This document shows, piece after piece, positions 46,401 to 58,400 of a stretch of 64,000 nucleotides of DNA (its first letter is position 1; the number at the start of each line of letters is the position of its first letter). Source of the DNA: Siphonodentalium dalli (lineage: Eukaryota; Mollusca; Scaphopoda; Gadilida; Siphonodentaliidae); the NCBI GenBank assembly GCA_032622095.1, contig CP136068.1, positions 115,059,509 to 115,123,508 of the forward strand, given 5' to 3'. The translations under genes were made by a program, and so were the position numbers. Under the pieces are notes generated by a model. That model was not told the origin of the DNA. It searched no databases and worked only from the letters and a program-made list of their open reading frames with translations.

Positions 46401-49400
46401 GAATTGCGTGTGGAAAGTCATCAATCGCTAAAAGACTTGAGGGATTGGGGGCTGGCATTGTCGATTGTGACAAACTTGGTAATTAGTAGATAAACATGCT
46501 CTGTTGATCGGATATTCAGGGTCTTCGAGCGTGAAAACAGTTTGAGAATGAGCCTGCTTGCCACCGAGTTCACAAACCGTTTTCTTGCTCGATTCCCCCA
46601 AATATCTAAAGAAATAGAGTATGTTTATCTCCTTTGTAATTCAATCCACCGAAAGTTTAAAAGAATCTGCATGAAAAGAACATTTATTGCGATTTAAAGA
46701 CATATTATGTACTTGTTCGGGTACGTGAAACTGATAAGATAGTATCCAGGAGCTATGCCAACTATAGGAATTTAGCATTCTACTAACATCACCGTAGATC
46801 TGAAGCAAATCGACCGTACCACTCCATAGAAAACATTGTCTGAACTACGCTCAATTCTAAATATTTACTATCGATTCGGGACGCATCAATCGGCGATAAA
46901 CTGACGAAAATGATTTAGCCATCGAGATTCACAACATTTGATTAACATATATGAATGACGGTGTTTATTGTTAATTTGGATATAATATTTGTAAAAATAC
47001 CTACTTTGAACAAGATTAATCTACATTTCTATTTGATCACCCCACCGGAGTGTTTCACATCACTTTAATACCTGGTGTGAAGTGAAATATCCTTTTTCTG
47101 GTGATAAAATATCTGGGTACTCCGAGTTTAGTGTGCCTGTCATTTGCAGAATGAGGTCCCCAGAGGTGAATTTATTGATGCTATCCCGTACAGTGGACAA
47201 GCATCACCAAATTCACCCTCTTGGGACCTCATTCTGCATGGCCTCATCTGCTATGAGAGACATAGACTCAGATTGATGTTTGAATATTGTGATGTACACC
47301 CATTGGGAACCTCGATTATGCAATGTGTCATCGGCCATTTTTGGGATATAGAGAAACTAAACTAAAAAAGAGATATAATCTAAGTTTCTATCGAAATTTG
47401 ATAATAAAGAAACTTTCCAAAGAAGATGAGGCTTAAGCAGAATGAGGTTCCCATGGGTGAATATAGTGATGCCAGCCTGCTATGCGGGATAGCGTCACTA
47501 AATTCACCCTCTGGGGACCTCATTCTGCAAATGACTATAATCAGGCTTGCTGCTTGGAATATTGCAGGATTTTGTTCTATAAAGTGGTCAATGCATCCAA
47601 AAGTTCATAGAATTTTTGGAAAAGAATAAAAATAAAAACCCTTCATCAACTTTTCCATTTAAAATTACTTGTTAACATAGGTATTTATATTTAATGACAT
47701 TAATCTTATAGGACATAGAGCATATTTGGCTGGGACACCAGGACACCAGAAAATAGTGGAAGCTTTTGGTGACACAGTTGTGGGAGGAGACGGGGAAATC
47801 GACAGGAGAAAGTTGGGTCCAATTGTCTTCTCCGATAAGGTTAGCTAGTCAATTATATTCTCCAATAAGGTTAGCTGGTCAATTGTCTTCTCCGATAAGG
47901 TTAGCTAGTCAATTATATTCTCCAATAAGGTTAGCTGGTCAATTGTCTTCTCCGATAAGGTTAGCTGGTCAATTGTCTTCAATACAGTTAGCTAGTCAAT
48001 TATCTTCTCCAATACGGTTAGCTAATCAATTGTCTTCTCCGTTAAGGTTAGCTAATCAATTGTCTTCTCCGATAAGGTTAGCTAGTTAATTGGGTGATAG
48101 GGTCAGATTACTACGATTTGTTCATCTTAACAGTTTTGGCCCAGGAACGAGTTTATTAAATTAGTGACATTGAGAGTGTGTCAATTAACAAACAGACAGA
48201 GTCACATTATGTTATGGCCCTTTGTTGAAATTCTATAAGTGTATTTTACCACTTCCTATTAACCCTTTACCCAACAGAACGGCCCTGTGCCAATGCATTC
48301 TCTTATATATGCGAGTCGACCATAGGTCGCCTCGCATATATAAGAGAATGCATTGGCTTAACACATTATAAAATTGTTAAAGAATGTAAGAAAAATGGTA
48401 CAAAGTGTTAAAAAAAGATTTTTTTTAGGCCAATGCATTCTCTTATATATGCGAGGCGACCTATGGTCGACTCGCATATATAAGAGAATGCATTGGCACA
48501 GGGCATAACTGTAACCGTCACAATGTGGTCAATGAGCCGGTTCCAATGATATCCATATTTGTATGGTTTTATTGAGACAGACCCAAGATAATTTAGGCTG
48601 TTGCAGCTTTATTTGGCCGTTTTTGGCCTTTTGTTGGGTAAAGGGTTAATGCTCTTGTTCCCACAATTTTTCCCGTGAAGAAATATAGTGAGCATTTAGA
48701 GCCTTGTTTAGATATTTTTCACTATTTTCTACAGAAACAACTAGAAAAATTAAACAGTATCGTATGGCCGGAGATTGCCAGACTTGCACAAGAGGAAATC
48801 AAAAAATTTGAACAAGGTAATAGTTATGCAATTTATTACACACTCAACAGTAGTTTATCGAAAAAAAATCGCAGTTAGATCAATATTGATATCCCCCATA
48901 AGGGGATATAGAAGTTTTCTCTTTCACTCTAGCTTGTACATGCAACCGATTCACTTGCGTGTACCAATATGCTTCTGGAATATTACAAGATCTGCAGAGT
49001 TATCCTTTACCGTTATTATTTGAGTCATATTAAAACCTGTTTTATGTTGAAATTCAACACAATTATGAGGGAAATAAATGTAAGAATACGGGAACTATAG
49101 GCAGCGATCAGATATTGGCTTTGAGTTTGATACATCGATTGAAGGCGATGACATGTGAGAACATTTGTTGTTGTAAACGGCAAATTTCTTTGGAAATGCA
49201 TATAATAAAATTAAATATCCAGTGCTTTTTGAGTGGATACCGAACATTATGCAGGGCTGGCGATCTAGAAAATCCAGGAGGGCTATTAATAGCCCTCCTA
49301 GATATGCCTAGGAGGGCTATAGCCCTCCTCAACTTTTAAAGTTATGATTTATTTTATCTGAGTTACTACTGCCGTTAGTTTGTCTATTTTTGATGTTGTA

Positions 49401-52400
49401 TAACTCCATCTAAATTAATTTTTTTTATGTGGAAACAAAGTGTCCACAGAGTTGTGAATGTCAAAATCCCCCACAGTAATTATGGAATGGTGAATATTTA
49501 ACTATGTTTTATATGTTACTAGCAGGTTAGCCCGCCACCGGCGGCTTGTCCGAAACATGACATTTTTATATATATTTTTTTAATTTTTAGCTCCACGCGT
49601 TTCAATAAGAAAAATTTGTACCCGGTAGCTCCACCAGTTTCCGAGATCTGGTCTGCGCATGAAAATTTGTACCCGGCGCAAGATACATTCACATGCCAAA
49701 TTTCAAGTCGATAGCTCCACCCGTTTCCGAGATCTCGTCTGCGCATGCGCTGCACGGGCGTCGCACGGGCTCGGCGACCCGATAAAATTTGTACCCGGCG
49801 CAAGATACATTCACATAGCAAATTTCAAGTCGATAGCTCCACCCGTTTCCGAGATCTCGTCTGCACGGGCGTCGCACGGGCTCACGACCCGATAAAATTT
49901 GTACCCGGCGCAAGATACATTCACATAGCAAATTTCAAGTCTATAGCTCCACCCGTTTCCGAGATCTCGTTTTCGCATGCGCTGCACGGGCGTCGCACGG
50001 GCTCGCCAATACGACAACGACCACCGCCTGGTCAAACTACACACACGTACCAAGTTTCGTCCCGATCGGTCGAGAATCGTAGATTTGTATGAAGTACAAC
50101 ACACACACAAACATAAATATATAAGAGAGATATGTAAATTAGATAGATTGTATCAAAATATATAGGAGAGATATGTAAATGATCTACACACCATTACTGG
50201 TGTTTGTCAAAGTTTATTGGGGTATATCAATACTCATTCACGATCATATCATTGAGGTCCGGAGGGTGTGGGCTATCTCTCGAATACAAGGAGTTCTCAA
50301 AATATATAGAAGAGATGATAATTTATATGAACAAGAAACAAAATGTAAGAGTGTTTGTACTCAACAATTTGTCAGTCGGTGTCCAACCCATGCAACGGAA
50401 TTGGGTGAGTTTGTCCACGTTAAAAGCATTCTCCATGAAAGTGTAATTTTACATAAAATACACAATCAAGAACAATATTAAATCCAGTATATTTGCACTT
50501 GAATATTGACTGCTTTTTCTCTCAATGTAATCCATATTCCATTGCCGATCACAGACTGCTGCTTGCAGCAGTCAAGTCGATATCTATAGATTTACTGGGT
50601 GTTTGCAATTGGGGACATAGAAAATAGTTTCTGAACTTTAATAATTGAATAACAGTGTAAACTAGAATACGTGGATACATTTAGCTAATTATATTAAAAT
50701 ATTGTCAATAAGCCTTTTTACTGGTTCGCGATTTTCAAGATGGCCGATGGTTCCATATGGTCCGATTCCTAGCTTTTTATCCAACCCACCGGTAAAAGCC
50801 GGTAAAAGGTCAAAGTTGAGAAGTAGCATCCATTTCAACCATTTGTAAACATTCGACAGATGAGTGCGAGAATTTTTTATCAACATTTTATGGCTTAATT
50901 TCATTTATTCTGAGTGCAACTACGTGTTTAAGAATTGTTTTGTGGCCATGTCATCTATAGAGTTAGGATCTGGTGACGATGCAGACATTCAGACGCCCTT
51001 TTTTGTCAACGAACTTCCCATAAGTTACTGATAAATAGCGAGTTCTTGCGTTAAAAAAATAACTCAAAAACATACGTGATACATCCAATCCATCTACTGT
51101 GCGAAACCTACGTATTGTATGTATCCAGCCTCCAGGGTGAGTGTTTAAATAGTTTTATGAAGTTCTCGCACCTGCGATACGATAACGACCTGTTGCCATT
51201 TTATTTTGGGAATTCCCAGACTGGAGTCATATGCTAAACATAGATGCTACTTGTTAACTTTGACCTCCGGAGACCAAATGGCGGATTCGCCGCGAGCAAG
51301 TGAAATCACTTATCGAAGCGATAAAAGACGGCTGCAAGCTAAATACAATTTTCACTGATAGGAACCGGAAACGGAACGAAAGGTTGAACTTAATTGGGAC
51401 AGTGACATTTCGTTCTCACTATCCACAAACATGTGTTCATTTTATCTAGTGAAATATATTGTAAGCTCAATCTTATGAAGAGAAATAATTTATTTTGGTC
51501 ATAAAATGTGTGAGAATCGATCAAAAGATCAGATTTACGAAACAGTTCGTTCCGGAATTTACTGATTCCGCTATAATTCCCATTTGACATTACCGTCAGG
51601 TCACGCATGCACACAGTCCCCACACTGTACAATATAATTACGATTTCGATGCAGTATTTTACTCATTAAACACAATAAAATAACTAAATAATAAATGTCC
51701 TATCGTAGATGAGGCGGGCTATAAAAAGCCCGCCTTGGAAAATTCTAGGCGGGCTGTAGGCGGGCAGCCCGCCAGCCCGCCTTGAGATTTCCAGGCCTGA
51801 TTATGTCATTTGTGAATGAGACAAATATTTATTAATAAATTTCAGAAGGGAAGAAGGTGGTTGTGTTAGATGCAGCTGTTTTACTGGAGGCCGAGTGGGA
51901 TTTATTCACTCACGAAGTATGGGTCAGCATTGTACCGCCAGATGAGGTATGATTATATTATGTAATAATTTATCCATTTATTACTTTTATTCAGAATTCA
52001 ATATCAATATCTGAGTTTATTTTGTCTGTCATTTGCATTTGTCATTTGAGGTCCCCAGAGGGTGTGCTAGCATCATAAAATTCACCCTCTGGAAACCTCA
52101 TTCTGTTTAGGCCTAATCTTCTAGGAAATATCTATAGTATCAATTCACATTGTTTTTAGTTACTTTTTTCCTTCTGGTAAGTTTCTATATCCATTAATTT
52201 GCTGAAGATAAATTGCATAATCAAGGTGACTAATGGGTGAACATCACCGACTTCAACTGGAGAACTTCAATATGATCCGAGGTCTCCCATAGCAGTTGAG
52301 GCCTAAGCAGAATGAGGTCCCCAGAGGGTGAATTTAGTGATTCTAGTAGAGCTGAAACGGTTGACCCATTCTTCTAACCGGTTAACCATCGTGGTTAGCC

Positions 52401-55400
52401 GGATTTCAACCGGTTAACCGCTAATTTCTAGCGGACTTCTCTCACACTAATTATGTCGACATTATGCCATGCTCCAGGGACAAACCTAGGTGAGAAATAG
52501 TAGCTGAAATAAAGACCTTATTCACGGCATTTAACGATATTCAAAAACACGCATTCACTGTTCTTTTGCTGGCTCTCGTGATGGGGAATGAGCGAGTGAA
52601 ATTTGTGAATGGCAGGGGGGATCGCTTATTTGCCGTGATCAGCATATGTTTGGGCATTTGTAAAACGAATAACAATAGTATGGGTATTGGTAAAACGAGT
52701 AACAAAACTATATATTAAAGATGTGTAATATATCATTATCATCATTGGTATATCCTCCAATGAATTATATATAAAGACAAGAAAGTAATAACTATAGAAC
52801 AAAAAGGAAGGTCAGTTAGCTCAGACTCGCAGTCCTATTCAGTATTCGAGCTATTCGTCGGTATCATGATAGCGGACACTAGTGTTGGGAGGTTATATAA
52901 TTTGAGTTTCGGTTTCGTTTTTTTGGTAAAAAAACCTCTGTTTCGGTTTTAGTATGCAATCACTTAACATATAGCAATTACTGCCAAATTGAGTGTTAAT
53001 TAGTCCCACAGGCACAACCAGTTACAGAGTAGCATGGAGCATCAATTTCCTTGATAAAAGGGAAGATCATTGAAGAAGTTAAAGAGGTTTTGGGTTGTTT
53101 CAACTACGATGTCTGTTTGGTCACTCAATTGAATTGATCATATTAGATCACAACAGGGAGGAAGAACGGGAAGAGTGAAGACATTGTGCAGCTGATCTCA
53201 ATCTTCAAACTTTGTAGACTTACATAGTTTTTATAAACCCCACTGTAAAACAGTTTTATATATAGTATGTCATGGTGTGATTCCAATTTGAATCCATGTT
53301 GCTTCATGCAGTATTAACTATTAAGTTACGAAAGCATGCATTGCCACCCAACGCCACTTTTAAGTTGTCACTTCCTTGTGTGCATTCAGACTTGATACAC
53401 AGTGACTGCACACATGCTTTTGTCAGAAGATCAGAGAAAACTTCAAAGGGTCGGAATTGATTGAAGGTCGCCGACACTTCCAGGCAGTTCGAGAATTGCT
53501 ACTAATTATCTGATACTACCGCGTGTACCAATTAGTGCTTGCATTGCACTCTACTATCGGTGACACAGGATTTAGTATTAGTTTTGCATCATTTAACCTA
53601 ATATTTTGAGGATTATTCACGTTCACATTCAACTGACAACGGGATGCTGTTACGTCCGGTTCATTTTTTTCTAACCGGTTACGTCGCTAACCGGTTATCC
53701 GTCTAACTGTTTCAGCTCTAGATGCTAGGCCACTGTGCGGGTTAGCTTCTCTAAATCCCCCCTCTGGGGACCAGGCTTCTCAATGCTATCAAATATTACA
53801 TATATGGCGACTACGTCATTTACACCCTTTCGATCACAGTATGTTTTACAGTCACATTAATTCAAGTCATGCATATTATATGCATGTATCATCAACTCAT
53901 CGGCTTTACATTTTACCTCTCCAAAACAAAGCGATCAGTTAGCGATGCTTCTTTGTAAGATGGAAGCTTACACTCATTGTTAAAATACATGTTCAAATGA
54001 CCAATTGTCTGCAATTTGCATGGTGTTATATGTATCTTTGCTTGAAATGCTTGTTTTGAAGTGTTTTGTTGTATTGAAACAAATGATTGGTTAATTGTTT
54101 GGCGAAATCAACATTGTTATCTACTCCCAGCCGTAAGATCAACCTGCATTTCATACAGTAATGCCCTAAGTAATCGACTCCTTAACCACAGCCGAATTAT
54201 CAGTAACTTTTCAGGATTTAGTCGAAAATACATGTATGGCTTGTTGCCATTCATTGGAAAGCTCTCGGGGAGAGCTTTCCGATGAATGGCAACAAGCCAT
54301 ATTACCCATAATTCTGCTGTTGTTAAGGAGTCGACTACTTAGAGCATTACTGTACCTGCCACATTGTACATATAACTCCAAGCAGCCACATACAATATTA
54401 CTAATTGAGATTGTCAGTACCAGTACGGTTACAAATGACAGGCACACTAAACTCAGACTTGTGCAGAATGATTTCTAGCTTTGAATAATGTTTTATTTTC
54501 ACAGGCTGTTCAACGGATTATGGATCGAAATAAATTGTCGGAGGAAGAGTCAAGAAAAAGAATAAATTCTCAGATGTCCAACCAGGAGAGGGTCGACCGA
54601 GCCAATGTTATACTCAGTACCCTGTGGGAATATGATTACACACAAACACAGGTATGCTGGATGTTAGATGTCCAACCAGGAGAGGGTCGACCGATCCAAT
54701 GTTATACTCAGTACCCAGTTGGAATATGATTACACACAAAAGCAGGTATGCTGTATGTTACATGTCCAACTAGGAGAGGGTCGACCGAGCCAATGTTATA
54801 CTCAGTACCCTGTGGGAATATGATTACACACAAAAACAGGTATGCTGGATGTTAGATGTCTAACCAGGAGAGGGTCGACCGAGCCAATGTTATACTCAGT
54901 ACCCAGTGGGAATATGATTACACACAAAAGCAGGTATGCTGTATGTTACATGTCCAACTAGGAGAGGGTCGACCGAGCCAATGTTATACTCAGTACCCTG
55001 TGGGAATATGATTACACACAAAAACAGGTATGCTGGATGTTAGATGTCCAACCAGGATAGGTCGACCGATCCAATGTTATACTCAGTACCCTGTAGGAAT
55101 ATGATTACACACAAAAGCAGGTATGCTGTATGTTACATGTCCAACCAGGAGAGGGTCGACCGAGCCAATGTTATACTCAGTACCCTGTGGGAATATGATT
55201 ACACACAAAAACAGGTATGTTAGATGTTAGATGTCCAATCAGGAGAGGGTCGACCGAGCCAATGTTATACACAGATCCCTATGGGAGTATCATTATACTC
55301 AGAAACAGGTATCACCCCTGGTTAAGTGTTCCTGCTAATTTGTGTGATACTGGTAGGCCAAATTGATGCTGTTAAGAAAAGTACCTTTATTTTATTTAAC

Positions 55401-58400
55401 TTTGTCATATTCGCAGTGATTCACTGATCTGGACAAATCGAGGATTCTGTGCATGTACAAAACATTAAAAACATTTTTATTATAACATATTTTTATAATT
55501 GATGTGTTCGTTGTTGCAAATGGGCCATAATTGAGGTGACTGTTCCTGACATTTTACACCAGCACCTCCATTTTAAAAATGTTAAAATATATATGTTGAT
55601 GAATGTTTCATACAGACATTGGCTTTTTTTCTCATTTCGCTCGGATTAGCCAAACACCCCAAAAATTATGACTTTAGATAATATAACAGTACTTTATCTG
55701 AAAGACTTGTATGTGTGCGTGAAACGGGCCATAATTGAGATGACTGTTCCTGACATTTTACACCAGCACCTCCATTTTAAAAATGTTAAAATATATATGT
55801 TGATGAATGTTTCATACAGACATTGGCTTTTTTTCTCATTTCGCTCGGATTAGCCAAACACCCCAAAAATTATGACTTTAGATAATATAACAGTACTTTA
55901 TCTGAAAGACTTGTATGTGTGCGTGAAACTGATAAGTTGGTACGCAGGCGCTATGCCAACTGGATGAATGTAGTATTCTAATAACATTCGAGAAAATCTC
56001 AAACAAATCGACTTTACCACTCCATGGAAAACATCACCTGAATTTTAAATATTTACTTCTTGATTTGGGATGCAATTGACGAACCTCAGATTATTGACAG
56101 ACAGCGGTAACTGACCAATCGCGTTGCAGCGAACGAAGTTCAAGGACGTCCCCTTACCAAACAAAAGAACCACTCGCTGGTGCATTTTCACTCGTTATAA
56201 AACGCTGTTTAACACGATAATATAACTTCTTTCCGAGATTTTAAAGATGCCTAGGTGTGCGTATGTATCTTGTAATAGTGACTCGTTAAATAAAACAAAA
56301 TTGAGTCGGATTCTAACGATAAATCAACGGTGATATTTGGCCCTTTTCCGAAGCCGAAAACTAATAATGAACGATGTTTACGTTAGATCAGACCGTGCAA
56401 CAAAAGTCACTAAAACTTCAATATTGACAGGATTACAAGGAATACATGTTTGTTCAAACAAAGGTAGGTTAATATAGCTTACATATATTTTGGAAGCTAG
56501 AATAACTTTCGTTTCCGAAATCAAGAGGGACAAGAAAACAGAACAATGATGCAAACAAGTCACCGCCGATTCTACTCATCCTTTACCATAATTATGTATA
56601 AGGTATCAAGAAATCAGACATGGGGAAGTTAGATTTGAAGGAGCAGTTTGTCTGACATGTGTATTATAGACTCTGTCGAGATTCGACTCCATAAACCGGC
56701 ATCGTTGAATGTACAAAGTCAAACGTAATAGTGACTTAAAATACATAATTGAAATTAGAGAGCAAAATATATTGCTATTAGTCGATGCATGGATCCATGC
56801 AAATAGTTGGTTGGAAGTACTAACAGTTTAAACAATATCTATTTCTTCCCAAAGGCATATAAGTTTATCACTTCCGTGTTATTAAAGCTCATTGTGTTAT
56901 ATTATGCAACAACTAGACTATATTATTTCTCTAGTGTCGATTACCAATGCCTTCCCGGATCAAACGTGTAAAAAAATCAAATGAAATGCAGACTCGTTTC
57001 CTGTGTGTTAATCCGACACATCCATTATAGGTTGTGACATCCATTAGTATATGACTTCCTTACGACAAACATATCAGCTTGAATAACACGGGCGCTTGTC
57101 CCGGCGAATCGAAATGGCCATCGGCTTAATGTTACACTCTAAACTATACACCATTATACTTTAAGTTTGTTTGGCTTCCTTTGTGTGACGTCACATTGGT
57201 ACATCAAAGAAAAGAGCCGACGCTTAACTCAATTGAATGGTTGTCACTTTATGGCAAAATCTTATTAGCATGTGCACTGCTTTCGGACGTCATTTATGTT
57301 ATGATTGCTTTTGAGAAACTGACATGTCTGGCTGGTGTTTCGCATCATTTTTGTCTGGCACATTATTAATTTTTATTGTGTGCAGACGTGTCCTGGAACA
57401 TGCATTGAGTCAGTCTTAAATCATATCAAAACATTATATTGTTTCCCTCCTTTGTCTATCTTATTTTATTTTATGCCCAAACAATTCTGGCAATTAGCAC
57501 CATGCACTCGCTGTAGCGCACAGCCTCATAAATCGCCCAGCCGCCAGCGCTTGTAAGGCTTAGCGACAGTATCTAGGAAGTAATTACGGAGGCGTGGTTA
57601 AATCGTAAACGAGGTTCCCCAATTATCGGCGATAAACTAACAGAAATGATTTCACCACCGAGAGTCACTGCATTTAATTAATATATAAGAATGACTGTGT
57701 GTTGTCAATTTGGATTGATGATTTGTAAAAATAACTACTTTGAGCAAGATTATTCTCCTTTAAATTTCAACCTACCGGAGTGTTTCACATCACTTTAACA
57801 GCATCAGTTTGCCCTGCATCATAGCATTCAGCATGACCCACCAACATCATAGCAAATTAGCAGGACCACTTAACCAGGGGTGGGTAGGCTGCATTTACAT
57901 TGGGAGCTCAGATAATTTAGCCATCTAGAACCACACACATTTTTATACCCCCATTTTTTAGACTAGAATCAAGCCTTGAAATAGTGTGCCTGTCATTTGC
58001 AGAATGAGGTCCCCAGAGGGTGAATTTAGTGATGCTACCCCGCATAGCGGGCTAGCATCACCAAATTCACCCTCTGGGGACCTCATTCTGCAAATGACAG
58101 ACACCCTATTTCAAGGCTTGCCCCAACTTTTTAGACTAGAATATTTGAACTTATTACTCAATTAGTGATGTTTGCATCGTTACATTAGTTTTCTTTACAT
58201 ATAAATATAGGTTTCAATGCTTGAATTTTCGTTATTGGGGAGCTACCAGTAACTAACCCTTTCATGGCGGGAGCTTCCTGATTTTTTGCGAAAACCCTGT
58301 GCCAATGCATTCTCTTATATATGCGAGTCGACCATAGGTCACCTCACATATATAAGAGATTGCATTGGCCTAACATTTTTTTATTTTTTTTATCAATTGT

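Larger units (their letters stand above)
49252..51799. mobile_element. hAT-like TIR element in intron 6 (2.5 kb, non-autonomous)
   Basis: Ends CAGGGCTGGCGATCT and (complement) CAGGCCTGGAAATCT. Flanked by ATTATG at 49246-49251 and 51800-51805. Next to the ends are GGGCTATTAATAGCCC (left) and GGCGGGCT repeats (right), both self-complementary. A Helitron (49519-50130) is nested inside. No transposase seen. The right end is ~46 bp from exon 7. Family by end sequence only; the duplication seen is 6 bp rather than 8. Confidence 0.55.
55925..57805. repeat. interspersed repeat family R1, copy 3, split by an insertion
   Basis: Left part 55925-56077, right part 57621-57805. Copies 1 and 2 are contiguous across the break, so they show the empty site. 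Confidence 0.7.

Noticed and set aside
47766-48089. 107-aa open frame with SPIRLASQL repeats
   Set aside because: It is the 30-bp tandem array read in a frame different from COASY; period divisible by three keeps it open.
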